NCBI RefSeq assembly: GCF_002811245.1 | Contig: NZ_NIVQ01000012.1 | Coordinates: 1 to 64,000 of the forward strand | Source of the DNA: Vibrio salilacus | GTDB taxonomy: Bacteria; Pseudomonadota; Gammaproteobacteria; Enterobacterales; Vibrionaceae | Direction of reading: 5' to 3' | Length of the DNA stretch: 64,000 bases | Notes under the pieces: model-generated | What the model was told of the DNA's origin: nothing | The model's input: the letters and a program-made list of their open reading frames with translations, nothing else | The model's database searches: none | Part shown: one piece after another, positions 53,190 to 62,450 of the stretch | Layout: each line of letters begins with the position of its first letter | Numbering within the stretch: the stretch's first letter is position 1 | Made by a program: the position numbers and the translations under genes

Positions 53190-54863
53190 CTATTCATCAA
53201 TACCCATCTCCTTCAACTCAGAGAGGATCTTTTCCGGCCAAAAGGCGAAAAAACGATGATCAAACTCACTACCGTTCTTCTTGTCGATAACCCGAAGTGT
53301 TCCCCTACGATCTTCATTGGTTTCAAACCACCCTTTATGAATCAAAGGGCTCAATTGACTCTTATACTGACGCCGCAGTCGAAGCTGCTTAACAAATTCT
53401 TGTTTGTGGATAAGCCACTGGACGTCATCACCATCCTGCCGCCAGTAACCAAACTTTGACGGTCTGCTTGTACAGAGTTCAGGAAGCTTATTTTCCCAAT
53501 GGCTAATCGCTTGTTTCAAAGCACTTAACACCTCATACGTTTCTTGATTATGCTGGTGCCCTCTGTGAGATAACCAGCGACTAAAAACGCTATAGACGGA
53601 ATACAGCGACTCTTCTTCAGACCATGGCACTAAGTGGTTTCGTGACGCAACAGACAACGCTACACCAACCAGGACAAAGCGCTTCAATACCCGATGAACC
53701 TGGCCGGAATAATTGCTTTTAGACCAATGCTGCCTCAGCGTTTCGATTTCACGCTGTAAAACGACTTCCAGATCGGGCTTATCTGAAATAAGCGTCATCC
53801 AAGCCGTGAACAAAGTGCCAAAGTACTTTTGAGTCTGCTTTTCTAAGTGCTCAGCAAACTGAGATGGTGAGGAAAAGCGGTGTAGATCCGCAAAACAACC
53901 GAAACGCTCTTCGGCAGGAATTTCGATGACTCGAATGAGCTGACCTGCTTTCACTTGATAGCCAGCTGACTCCATCAGCTCTGTCAGGCCAACTTCTCCA
54001 TTGCTCAATGTCAACGTCCGCCAATTGGCAATATTCGCCAGGCCGCCTGTTTCGGTGGCTCGCAGCTTTCCACATCCGTTGACGATTTGATAAGCCGCAG
54101 AACTGGCTTCTTCCGCCGAGCACAACCCAAGCTCATCTAACACAAGCAACATGTCATGATGTTCCGATGCAACCGCTTCAATACCGTTTGCCGTCGTTTT
54201 CCACGACTTGATATATGACTTATCAGCATAAACAGACGCCGCAACAAACGATGTGACAGATTTCCCCGATGAAGACGGCCCCATAATATGGAATGCCGCA
54301 CTTTCCATTCCAACAGGCTTGAGAAGCGGTGCGGCCAACGCAACACCAACAGAAAAAATGAGCAATGGGTTGCCGACCAACAAAGAACCGACTTCACTTT
54401 GCCATTCCGCTAAGCTCCCTTTTGCCAAACAGAGCGAATCAGCCATCCCACCAGAAAAATAGTAGGACTCATCTGACCGTCCGAAACTTTTCTCCGGAGT
54501 GACGAACACCTTGTCATGCCAACCTGTTCTTGTGACACAAAAGGCCGTTTCTGCCGCTTTGAGCTCTTCCCGCAAATAGCGCTGGACCATATTCCATGCA
54601 GTTTGCTCAGGCTCCAGCCAAAAACCGGTATCAAACAATTCATCTCTTAACTGATAGTTGGTCCCTCCCATGATCTTTCTGGCAGGCACTATCATTCGAA
54701 TCGTCTGTCTGTCCATATTGATGATTTCAATACAAGCACTGAACCCTGACTTCCGATCAGGTGAACGCGTTCTAGCAAGAACCTTGACCGAAGAGCTCAA
54801 CGAACGCCAACCTCGCTCACGGCAGAAATACTGTAGTTGATCATGGTGATGACGAAACTTCAT
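53190..54863 (-). CDS. DUF927 ATPase, possible replication protein of the island
   Basis: 557 residues with a DUF927-type helicase-like ATPase: Walker A GPSSSGKSV near 195, Walker B MLLVLDELGLCSAEEAS, and TLSNGEVGLTELM with a likely sensor. The N-terminus (HDQLQYFCRERGWRSLSSSVKV) and the winged C-terminal part (HKQEFVKQLRLRRQYKSQLSP) may bind DNA. DUF927 proteins occur on plasmids, phages and satellites. Preceded by GGGAGG; starts 12 bp after alpA. Confidence 0.75.
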   Translation of the reverse strand: MKFRHHHDQLQYFCRERGWRSLSSSVKVLARTRSPDRKSGFSACIEIINMDRQTIRMIVPARKIMGGTNYQLRDELFDTGFWLEPEQTAWNMVQRYLREELKAAETAFCVTRTGWHDKVFVTPEKSFGRSDESYYFSGGMADSLCLAKGSLAEWQSEVGSLLVGNPLLIFSVGVALAAPLLKPVGMESAAFHIMGPSSSGKSVTSFVAASVYADKSYIKSWKTTANGIEAVASEHHDMLLVLDELGLCSAEEASSAAYQIVNGCGKLRATETGGLANIANWRTLTLSNGEVGLTELMESAGYQVKAGQLIRVIEIPAEERFGCFADLHRFSSPSQFAEHLEKQTQKYFGTLFTAWMTLISDKPDLEVVLQREIETLRQHWSKSNYSGQVHRVLKRFVLVGVALSVASRNHLVPWSEEESLYSVYSVFSRWLSHRGHQHNQETYEVLSALKQAISHWENKLPELCTSRPSKFGYWRQDGDDVQWLIHKQEFVKQLRLRRQYKSQLSPLIHKGWFETNEDRRGTLRVIDKKNGSEFDHRFFAFWPEKILSELKEMGIDE

Positions 54864-54875
54864 ATGACCTCCCTA

Positions 54876-55067
54876 TCACAGGCTCAAAAGCCACTTCTGC
54901 ACATCTTCAACTCGAAACCTCACAGCTCGAGAGCCAGGCGATAAATTCACTGGAGAAGGAAAAGAACCGCTTTTTACATAGCGGCGAATCGTCGCTTGAG
55001 ATAGTTGCGTTAGTTTGCAAACTTCTTGATAGCTTAATAGCTGATTTGATTGTTTTTGTGCGGTCAT
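54876..55067 (-). CDS. AlpA family transcriptional regulator
   Basis: 63-residue HTH of the AlpA/excisionase type: LLSYQEVCKLTQLSQATIRRY as the helix-turn-helix, then PVNLSPGSRAVRFRVEDVQKWL wing. AlpA proteins activate int or excision genes on P4-like elements. Ribosome site AGGAGTAGTT. First gene of alpA-DUF927-HTH. Confidence 0.82.
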   Translation of the reverse strand: MTAQKQSNQLLSYQEVCKLTQLSQATIRRYVKSGSFPSPVNLSPGSRAVRFRVEDVQKWLLSL

Positions 55068-55486
55068 AACTACTCCTGATAGCTAATGAATAATCAAGAA
55101 GTAGTTTGCAGGGTGAGCAACGCAAAGGCGCGCGGTGCTCAGGCCCATTTTGGGCAGTTTGGAATGAAAGAAGGCCTGTAAAATAGGATATTTAGGATTA
55201 CAGAAGCAGATAATGGTGCGGTGATTAAATTCAGCAAAAAACGTACTCTTCATGATCTGAAGATTCATAACCCCACTAAAACAATTTACCGCGCACTTTC
55301 ACATGTGAAAGAGGCATCATCATAGTCTTAGGAAAGTAGAAAACTGGAATATTAACCGTCCTTATGATTCTCACTCCGTTTCATCTGATATGTGGCATAC
55401 CAGTATACACACCCAACAGCAACCACTGTCAAAACTGGTATCAATGCTAGTCATACTGTTATCCCCAAAACACATTGCAACCGACA

Positions 55487-55965
55487 TCAATACAAGAGTT
55501 TTCCATCATTGGAAGGCCACTTGTAGGGTTTATATCTCCATACCAATGGTGTTGAACTCGAATCAGAGATGAAATCTGGAGTATCTGGTATCAATTCCAC
55601 ACCCGCCGCACCAGCCTGTCCAGCTTGGTATATTACTGAACTTGATATGCCAGATGGCGAACCATCTACCATTGAAATGTGCCTATGCCCTGCGAACCTT
55701 CTCCCCCTTCTTGGCCTACCATAACGTCGATGGAGTTTGTTCAACCAAACCAAAATGATGCGGTAAGCAAAATAATCAAAAATGAAACTGGAGCAGGTAA
55801 AGCAAACATGAGCACTACAAAAAGAACCAACTTCACCATCACTTTTATCGACCATAGCCAATCACGGCATACTGTTGCCTTCGCCTCTTTTTCTGCGAAC
55901 GCATGAGGTTCAATGCCAGCACAGCCTGGATGGCTAACCGCAGCTTCAGCTGAGTCAGTTTTCAT
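55487..55965 (-). pseudogene. Possible frameshifted membrane-protein gene
   Basis: One frame (55965 to 55741) codes 74 residues: a polar start (MKTDSAEAAVSHPGCAGIEP) and a hydrophobic helix (VKLVLFVVLMFALPAPVSFL). It stops at 55741-55743. The overlapping next frame goes on from about 55752 to 55487 with a basic stretch (RRYGRPRRGRRFAGHRH) and an ordered-looking tail ending PSNDGKLLY. A one-base shift near 55745 would join them into ~160 residues. Not recognised; could also be chance frames. Confidence 0.4.
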
Positions 55966-56108
55966 TTTTATCGGCTTACCTGTTCCCCTACCTCGTTACA
56001 CCATATTAACCAGTCTGGCAAGAAACACCGGATATGCGACAACTAATTGAAATATTTGAACTATGTACAAACAGAATAATCCCAAACCCAATACAAGCCA
56101 TCTGAAAA

Positions 56109-56268
56109 GTGTACCGGTTCATAGACCACCTAGAAAAGCGGTATACTTGCCGCCCTAGCAAAAACGGCCTCAATGCCTTGATCGCAGACATAACAAGGGA
56201 TGACTGCCATTTTTCTCAAAACCTTAAGCCGCAATGAACTGTACCGTTTAGACCAAATCGGTACAGTT
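56109..56268. repeat. Repeated TGTACCG operator-like words
   Basis: AACTGTACCG (56237-56246) and its exact reverse complement CGGTACAGTT (56259-56268), 12 bases apart; and a related copy AGTGTACCGGTTCATAGACC (56109-56128) that resembles CTGTACCGTTTAGACC of the left arm. This looks like regulator-binding sites upstream of a lost gene; on the minus strand it follows the metallopeptidase gene. Confidence 0.55.
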
Positions 56269-56372
56269 AAATCACGTTAGGGGGCTTATCATTGCCAATC
56301 AAAATGAATTATGGTTCTGCTGCCACGTCGTGATCAGTTATACATTCGGAGTGGCTAGAGCATCAGTATTAA

Positions 56373-57119
56373 CTAAATAAGTGCCATTTCTAGTTTATGC
56401 TTTCGCTTCACCCAATCTGGTAGAGAGCGTTCGAGTAAGCGATAAAACTCTGGACCGTGGTTGTGGTGCTCTAGGTGACACAGTTCATGAATGATCACGT
56501 ACTCAATACACTCTTTCGGTGCCTTAATTAACTCGCGGTTTAAGGTAAGCGTTCCGTTTTTTGATAGACTGCCCCAGCGTTTTTTGAGTTGCATTATTTT
56601 AATGGTTGGCTTGTTGTCATCTGAATGTTTGAACTTCTCCCAACAATCCGAAAACACCTTATTTAAATGAAAATCGGCCTTTTCTCGATACCAATCACTC
56701 AGTAGCGACTCCACATGGTCTGGTTTACCATTGGCAGACGTTACCCAAAAAAAGCCCGCTTTCAGCGCTACACCGTTGTCAGTGCCTACTGCAATTTTTA
56801 GCCGATACTTCTTACCAAGATACAAATGGCTTTCACCACTGACGTATTTGCGAGAAGGAGTTCTTGGATCAAACTGGTCAAAGTAGCGAATTTGACGTTT
56901 GATCCACCGAGCTCGCTTTTTCACCTTGGCTTCAATGGCCTCACGGTCGGTGCCTTCAGGAGCTTTCACAAAAACTGATTTGTCAGGGTGAACTGATATT
57001 TCCAGCGATTTGCGTTTAGAAAAAGCCAGCTGGAAGGGGATTTCTCCCCCTCCGTATACAACCGCTAGCCTTTCAGCACTTGCCGCTGGTGCCTCGGTTT
57101 GCTTGATGGTTGACGACAT
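56373..57119 (-). CDS. YgjP-like (DUF45) zinc metallopeptidase
   Basis: 248 residues with the HELCHLEHHNHGPEFYRLLE zinc motif near the C-terminus (HExxH plus third ligand), after KKRWGSLSKNGTLTLNREL, both typical of YgjP/DUF45 proteases related to SprT/WLM. N-terminal part: beta-rich SVHPDKSVFVKAPEGTDREAIEAK. ATG 57119 overlaps the hsdR stop (TGATG), so it is the last gene of the restriction operon. Such peptidases are common beside type I systems; their substrate is unknown. Confidence 0.85.
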   Translation of the reverse strand: MSSTIKQTEAPAASAERLAVVYGGGEIPFQLAFSKRKSLEISVHPDKSVFVKAPEGTDREAIEAKVKKRARWIKRQIRYFDQFDPRTPSRKYVSGESHLYLGKKYRLKIAVGTDNGVALKAGFFWVTSANGKPDHVESLLSDWYREKADFHLNKVFSDCWEKFKHSDDNKPTIKIMQLKKRWGSLSKNGTLTLNRELIKAPKECIEYVIIHELCHLEHHNHGPEFYRLLERSLPDWVKRKHKLEMALI

Positions 57120-60100
57120 CAAGAATGCCTCCGGTGCTTCGCAACCTGCATGGTTTTCTCAATGATTTCGTCCATTTGTTCTAAGCTCAGCGTCACGCCG
57201 TACTGCTCTTTGACTTCATCATAAAGAAAATCGTCAATATCATTCATCGCCGTTTTTTGAACGTCGGCATCGTCCCAAAAATCGACCTTCCAATGATCAT
57301 CAATGATCTTTTGTATCGCTAACGATGTTTGTGCCGCAATGGCATCAAGCTGAGCATCATCTAACTCGTTGAGTGTTGCCACTTGCTGAAACTGCGGCTT
57401 AATCAAACCAAAGTAGGCACACGCTTCGTCGTTCTCACGAATGCAATCAGGCATATCATCATGCTGCTTCGTGGCCACTTTGTTACGAATATCAATCACT
57501 CGGTTGAGATATTCTAAGTCTGAGATGCGCTTGGCCTTAAAGTCATCAATGGCGGCTTGGATCAGCTTCGAGAACTTCTCATAAAACGCAGGGTCTTCAT
57601 CCATATTCTCCGAAATGCTGCGCTTCGTGGCGTGGGCGATGGTGTCCGCTTTTGATGCCGTGGTTTTGGTTTGATAAACCCCTTGCTCTTCTTTCACGGC
57701 GGTAAACATTTTTTCATCAAAAATATTCACGGGCTCGTTAAGCTGAGTCACCTCATTAGCCTGAATATGGGTATCCAGCAGCTTTTTAATTTTCGGCTCG
57801 TAGTCGCGATAATCAATCGCCTCGGCATAACGCAACTTAACCGCCGCCTTTAAGTTCTGAAAACGCTTTAAATCGTTTTTATAGGTTTGTAGCTTCTTCT
57901 CATCAGAGCTCATGATGAACTGCTCAGACGATAAAGCGATGGCTAAAGATTTACTGTATGCCGATAAACATTCGTAAAACTCTTCACGCAACTCGTCATC
58001 GGCCAACAACACTTCATAGGCTTCTTCGTCTTTTGAGTTTTTAACGCCTTTAAACAAATCCCATAGGTCAGAGTAACGCTGTGGCAGTTTAAACACTTCT
58101 TCGTTAATGGAGGTGAGCGTGCCTGCTAAGTCATCTTCATCAAACCCTTCAAAGGCTTCGTACATGGTTAGGGCTTTATCCAACTCGCCCAGTACGCTGG
58201 CATAGTCGATGATATAGCCAAACTCTTTACCTTCGTACAGGCGGTTAACCCGAGCGATAGCCTGTAATAGCGTGTGCTCTCGCAGGGTTCGGCATAGATA
58301 CAGCACGGTGTTACGCGGTGCATCAAAACCAGTTAATAGCTTATCCACCACAATGAGTATTTCAGGGTCATCACCGTATTTAAACTGATTGATGATTTGC
58401 TTGGTGTACTCTTCTTCAGAGCCAAAGCGCTTCATCATTTTATCCCAGAATTTACCTACCTCATCGGTTGGTCCTTCGTCCACTTCGTCGTGGCCTTCTC
58501 GGGTATCAGGGCCAGAAATCACCACCTCTGTGGTGACGATGCCAATATCCTGTAGAAACTCTTGGTACTTTAATGCGGCCTGTTTACCTGGGGCAACCAG
58601 CTGAGCCTTAAAGCCGGTGCCTTGCCAGTTCGCACGAAAATGCTCGCTGATATCAAAGGCGCGCATATATATCACCTGATCAGCTTTGTTTAGCATTTCA
58701 GCGCGGGCGTATTTCTTTTTAAGGTCGGCCTTTTGCTCTTTGCTTAAATCGGCGGTGTGGCGTTCAAACCAGAGGTCGATAGCCGACTGATTCTGCTCCA
58801 TCTCAATGTGTCGGCCTTCGTACAGCAATGGCAATACTGCTTCATCGGCAACCGCTTGTTTAATGGTATAGTGCGGCTCAATCAGGCCACCAAACTTGGC
58901 AAAGTTATTCTTTTCTTTTTTCAGTAGTGGCGTACCGGTAAAGCCAAGAAAACAGGCATTAGGTAGCATTTGGCGCATTCGGGCGGCCAATGAGCCAAAG
59001 TTAGTGCGGTGACTTTCATCGACCAATACAAAAATATCGTGCGACTCATCCACAAACTTCTCGGCCACCCAGCCTTTGTCAAATTTGTGGATCAGTGTGG
59101 TGATCAGGCCCACTTTGTTTTTCAGGTGCTTAACTAAGTTTCGGCCAGACGTGGCACGTTCGCGGCTTAAACCACAGGCCGCAAAGGTATTACCCAGTTG
59201 TTTATCAAGATCATCCCGGTCGGTAACCAAAATGATTCTTGGATTGATAAGCTGCGGCTCTAGCGCCATAGCGCGGGTGAGCATCACCATAGTCAGCGAC
59301 TTACCTGAGCCTTGGGTATGCCAAATAACACCACCTTGGCGGTTTTCTTTTGCACCATTGCCTTTATTGGTCAAACGTTTAATTCGGGCGATCGTCGCTT
59401 TAATCACAAAGTATTGTTGATAGCGGGCTACTTTCTTAATGCCACCATCAAACAGGGTAAAGCGATACACCAAATCTAATAAACGCTCTGGGCGGCACAG
59501 GCTATAAATGGCATTGTCTTGTTCCGTCACCAAGCGTTTACCTTCCGCCTCTAGCGCATCAAAAAATGGCCGTGCGGCAGCAAACTCGCCACTGAATAGC
59601 TGTGCTTTAGTGTCTTCGTCTAAAACGGTATTTACGCCTTTATCGACATCGGCAGGTTTATCTTCCTGCTCTTTCCACACGCCCCAAAACTTCTTAGGTG
59701 TGCCAGCTGTGGCGTATTGGGCGGCGTTTTTATTCACTGCCAGCACTTGCTGCACATAAGTAAACAGGCGCGGAATATAGTCATCACCCTGGTTACGAAT
59801 ATTTTGTGATACGGCTTGCTCTACATCCACTTTTGGTGATTTACATTCAATCACGCTAAAGGGAATACCATTGACAAACAGGACGATATCGGGGCGCACG
59901 GTATCGGTGCTACGTGCGCGCTCAACCGAGAACTCCGCCACCACATGAAAGCTATTGTTGCTTGGGTTTTTCCAATCAATGTAATTGAGGGTAAAGCTTT
60001 TTGAGTCCCCCTCAATGGTTTGCTCCATGGCTGAGCCTAAGGTGATTAAATCGTAAATCGACTCATTGGTTTTTTGCAGGCCATCAAACTTAATATTTTT

Positions 60101-60382
60101 GAGCTTTTGGATCGCGGTTTGAATGTTCTCTTCGCTAAACAGATACTCGCCACCTTTATAGTTAATGCGATTAATCTTTTTTAGCTGCTGACGTAGCACT
60201 CCTTCCAAAATCACATTGGCACTGCGCCCACCCCTTTCAGCCAGTGCTTGCTCAGGGGTAAGGTACTGATAACCCAAATTGATTAACTGTTGCAGGGCAG
60301 GAATTTGCGACAAGTACTTTTCGTTAAACTCAAAGCCCGAAGGCTCCGAGTTTGTATCGTAATTTACTGGAGGTGTGCTCAT
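57119..60382 (-). CDS. hsdR: Type I restriction endonuclease subunit R
   Basis: 1087-residue motor and nuclease subunit that translocates DNA and cleaves at a distance when the site is unmethylated. N-terminal PD-(D/E)xK nuclease (VRPDIVLFVNGIPFSVIECK, about 160-180), SF2 helicase motifs: Walker A HTQGSGKSLTM near 355, DESHRTNFG, FTGTPLLKKE, and ARVNRLYEGKEFGYIIDY, then a C-terminal helical domain. Intact. Start overlaps the hsdS stop by ATGA. Confidence 0.95.
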   Translation of the reverse strand: MSTPPVNYDTNSEPSGFEFNEKYLSQIPALQQLINLGYQYLTPEQALAERGGRSANVILEGVLRQQLKKINRINYKGGEYLFSEENIQTAIQKLKNIKFDGLQKTNESIYDLITLGSAMEQTIEGDSKSFTLNYIDWKNPSNNSFHVVAEFSVERARSTDTVRPDIVLFVNGIPFSVIECKSPKVDVEQAVSQNIRNQGDDYIPRLFTYVQQVLAVNKNAAQYATAGTPKKFWGVWKEQEDKPADVDKGVNTVLDEDTKAQLFSGEFAAARPFFDALEAEGKRLVTEQDNAIYSLCRPERLLDLVYRFTLFDGGIKKVARYQQYFVIKATIARIKRLTNKGNGAKENRQGGVIWHTQGSGKSLTMVMLTRAMALEPQLINPRIILVTDRDDLDKQLGNTFAACGLSRERATSGRNLVKHLKNKVGLITTLIHKFDKGWVAEKFVDESHDIFVLVDESHRTNFGSLAARMRQMLPNACFLGFTGTPLLKKEKNNFAKFGGLIEPHYTIKQAVADEAVLPLLYEGRHIEMEQNQSAIDLWFERHTADLSKEQKADLKKKYARAEMLNKADQVIYMRAFDISEHFRANWQGTGFKAQLVAPGKQAALKYQEFLQDIGIVTTEVVISGPDTREGHDEVDEGPTDEVGKFWDKMMKRFGSEEEYTKQIINQFKYGDDPEILIVVDKLLTGFDAPRNTVLYLCRTLREHTLLQAIARVNRLYEGKEFGYIIDYASVLGELDKALTMYEAFEGFDEDDLAGTLTSINEEVFKLPQRYSDLWDLFKGVKNSKDEEAYEVLLADDELREEFYECLSAYSKSLAIALSSEQFIMSSDEKKLQTYKNDLKRFQNLKAAVKLRYAEAIDYRDYEPKIKKLLDTHIQANEVTQLNEPVNIFDEKMFTAVKEEQGVYQTKTTASKADTIAHATKRSISENMDEDPAFYEKFSKLIQAAIDDFKAKRISDLEYLNRVIDIRNKVATKQHDDMPDCIRENDEACAYFGLIKPQFQQVATLNELDDAQLDAIAAQTSLAIQKIIDDHWKVDFWDDADVQKTAMNDIDDFLYDEVKEQYGVTLSLEQMDEIIEKTMQVAKHRRHS

Positions 60383-61611
60383 GCGACGTTCTCCTTTGTA
60401 CGATCCTGAAGTTCACCCTCAGCACCAACCTGCGCACTGGTCACTTGCCACTCACCTGTAAGCAGTTTTTGCATCAGACCGCGTTTTTGACTGCGGTATT
60501 GCTCTAAGGTCTTCTTGAGAAGTCTGATTTCCTTATCAGCTAAATTTAAACTGTCAGAAATACGCTTCTGATCTTCCAATGTTGGAAGATCAACGCTGAT
60601 TTTAAATAGCTCTTTTGGGTGTAATCGCTTAGAGCCCGAGCCTGCTGAAAAATTTTCTAACCATGAATAAAATGATGGACGAGAAAGATACCAGTACAGC
60701 CATTTAGAATTAACATTATCAGCTATATCGAATGCTGGAATATCCTGCGATGAGCTATAGCCATCTAGATGCGAAGGAACGATTCCTATAGAGCCTCTAA
60801 ATACATTTTGCTTGCCATAGATAAGCTGGCCTGATTTACGATGAAAATATTTCGTTGCGTCAGTCGATTCCGTGCCACGATAATCTCTTACACTTACGCC
60901 TTTCAAATGTAATCTGACAGTAAGCCTTCTCTCTGGATCTTGTGTAGTGTCTGGAATTCTGCTTTCAGTTAGAAAATCTCCAAACTTTAGCGTCTGGTTC
61001 GTCCGAGAGCTGCTGATTAAGTGGGATCTTAACCACTCAAACTGCTTTTCCTTGGCCGCAATTAACGCCTCTGTTTTTTCGATGGCGTCGTCCCAAAGAT
61101 CGAGCATTTCTGCGATTTTATTTTGCTCTTGTATAGGTGGGATTTGTATCGGAATCCACAAAAATTCTTTTTTTGTTATGTTTTTGATGTTGGTTCCCGT
61201 TGCAAACCCAAGTATTTGTGACCTAATTTTTGGCGATGCCAAACAATAGGATAGCCACTTCATGTTTGTTCCAACATTTGGATTGGGAACAGTCTGCCAT
61301 AGTTTGTCTGAAAGAAACCTCATAGGGTAATTTTCATATACGTATGTGCTTGCACCCACGTGAGCAGAAGTGCCACTGGCACGACTGATAATAATTTGCC
61401 CCGCACGTGGAGTGCATTTTGCTCGGTCAAGCTCCTTTCCCGATATTGGTTTACTTGCCTTGGGATTAAAGTGACCATACGTCACGGAGCTTACTTTTAA
61501 TACGGCATATTCATTATCACTAGGCTCACGGTCCTCGCCATTTACACTTACTCCAGACTCAAATGAACTGATCAAGTCACCAATGCGGCCATTTTTCCAT
61601 TCTTTACTCAT
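60379..61611 (-). CDS. hsdS: Type I restriction specificity subunit S
   Basis: 410 residues, two target-recognition domains separated by conserved helices: central IPPIQEQNKIAEMLDLWDDAIE (about 155-200) and C-terminal LPTLEDQKRISDSLNLADKEI with GLMQKLLTGEW. The two variable regions (about 10-150 and 205-340) define the bipartite DNA target, which cannot be read from sequence alone. Lower GC and different codon use in the variable parts suggest exchange. ATGA overlap with dinD-like stop. Confidence 0.94.
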   Translation of the reverse strand: MSKEWKNGRIGDLISSFESGVSVNGEDREPSDNEYAVLKVSSVTYGHFNPKASKPISGKELDRAKCTPRAGQIIISRASGTSAHVGASTYVYENYPMRFLSDKLWQTVPNPNVGTNMKWLSYCLASPKIRSQILGFATGTNIKNITKKEFLWIPIQIPPIQEQNKIAEMLDLWDDAIEKTEALIAAKEKQFEWLRSHLISSSRTNQTLKFGDFLTESRIPDTTQDPERRLTVRLHLKGVSVRDYRGTESTDATKYFHRKSGQLIYGKQNVFRGSIGIVPSHLDGYSSSQDIPAFDIADNVNSKWLYWYLSRPSFYSWLENFSAGSGSKRLHPKELFKISVDLPTLEDQKRISDSLNLADKEIRLLKKTLEQYRSQKRGLMQKLLTGEWQVTSAQVGAEGELQDRTKENVA

Positions 61612-62450
61612 TGATCACCCTCCAACTTCTTCTGCGCACGCGCTAGCTGAGGAATACCTTTTTCCGGCGTAGGCAAATCCTCTGGCATGGTGCCGCCCAG
61701 CTCCTCAATGGTGGCTCGTACCTTTGCACCTACCTCAAAATGAGTTTGGTTGGCATGGGCTTTATTGCTGACCTGATCACGCTTTAGCTTCTCTTCTGTT
61801 TGCGTGGCGCGGAACAGGTTAGCGGCAAGCTCGGTACTGCCCATGTGGTCGAGGATTTTTTGGCTCTTTTTTAAGCCTTTGTGCTGGTGAATGGCTTTGT
61901 TGTCTAACCCGCCATACAAGCCTTTGTAGCCATGGTTTTGGAAAATGGCGTAGTCCAAACCCGATTCAACTCCTGCATCACGGGCTGCCGCAGCCAGTTG
62001 CTTGTTATGATCGGCCAATTCATTGCGCAGCATTAGGCGTTTTTGGTCTTCATTTAACTGCTGAAAGCCAGTGTCATCTTGTAGCTCTTGGCGACGAGTC
62101 TGAATGGCAAAATAGGTCTGCCCATTGGCGATCACCGGCTTGCTGGCATCACCGTTTTGCACAATGAGGTAACAGGCGTAACGGGAAAGCTGATAATCAC
62201 GGGTAGTTCGCTTAGCCCCCGAGCCAATATCAACCATTTTTCCCACCTGGGAAAAATGGTCTTCACTCGACTGGCCAGAGCCCTCACAAGCTGTGATCGC
62301 TTTTTTGATAACACGCTCAAACTTGTCCCAAGTACTGTAGTCAAGAACAGTCTGTAACTCTCTGGCATACCAGAACTCGTTGCCTTCAGATTCATGCTTT
62401 AAGCTTTCAAAGCTGGTGTGTTCTGGTTGGGTAAGCTGCTTATCACTCAT
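61608..62450 (-). CDS. dinD: DinD-like DNA-damage-inducible protein
   Basis: 280 residues of the DinD family: FWYARELQTVLDYSTWDKFE, DHFSQVGKMVDIGSGAKR, DYQLSRYACYLIVQNGD, QTYFAIQTRRQEL and GYKGLYGG. E. coli DinD inhibits RecA filament pairing; such genes often sit within type I loci. No LexA box is visible in the window. Overlaps the 38-codon ORF before it and hsdS after it by ATGA. A 13-bp perfect dyad covers the HFSQVGKMV codons. Confidence 0.9.
   Translation of the reverse strand: MSDKQLTQPEHTSFESLKHESEGNEFWYARELQTVLDYSTWDKFERVIKKAITACEGSGQSSEDHFSQVGKMVDIGSGAKRTTRDYQLSRYACYLIVQNGDASKPVIANGQTYFAIQTRRQELQDDTGFQQLNEDQKRLMLRNELADHNKQLAAAARDAGVESGLDYAIFQNHGYKGLYGGLDNKAIHQHKGLKKSQKILDHMGSTELAANLFRATQTEEKLKRDQVSNKAHANQTHFEVGAKVRATIEELGGTMPEDLPTPEKGIPQLARAQKKLEGDQ
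62233..62260. repeat. 13-bp dyad within dinD
   Basis: ACCATTTTTCCCA, spacer CC, TGGGAAAAATGGT: perfect arms. Outer words are the same ACCATTTT / AAAATGGT as in the two dyads of the preceding ORF. Confidence 0.85.

Larger units (their letters stand above)
55068..56372. other. 1.3-kb stretch without a convincing intact gene
   Basis: Between alpA and the restriction operon. I see a 16-bp perfect palindrome (CTTTCACATGTGAAAG, 55296-55311), a short open frame on the plus strand ending at 55321 (tail ALSHVKEASS, no ribosome site), a frameshifted membrane-protein-like frame (55487-55965, minus) and operator-like repeats (56109-56268). Gene decay or a recombination scar is likely. Confidence 0.6.

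Noticed and set aside
55390..55572. 60-codon plus-strand frame in the island gap
   Set aside because: No ribosome site, no family resemblance, overlaps the opposite decayed frame.
56006..56191. 61-codon minus-strand frame in the island gap
   Set aside because: No ribosome site or domain; overlaps operator-like repeats.
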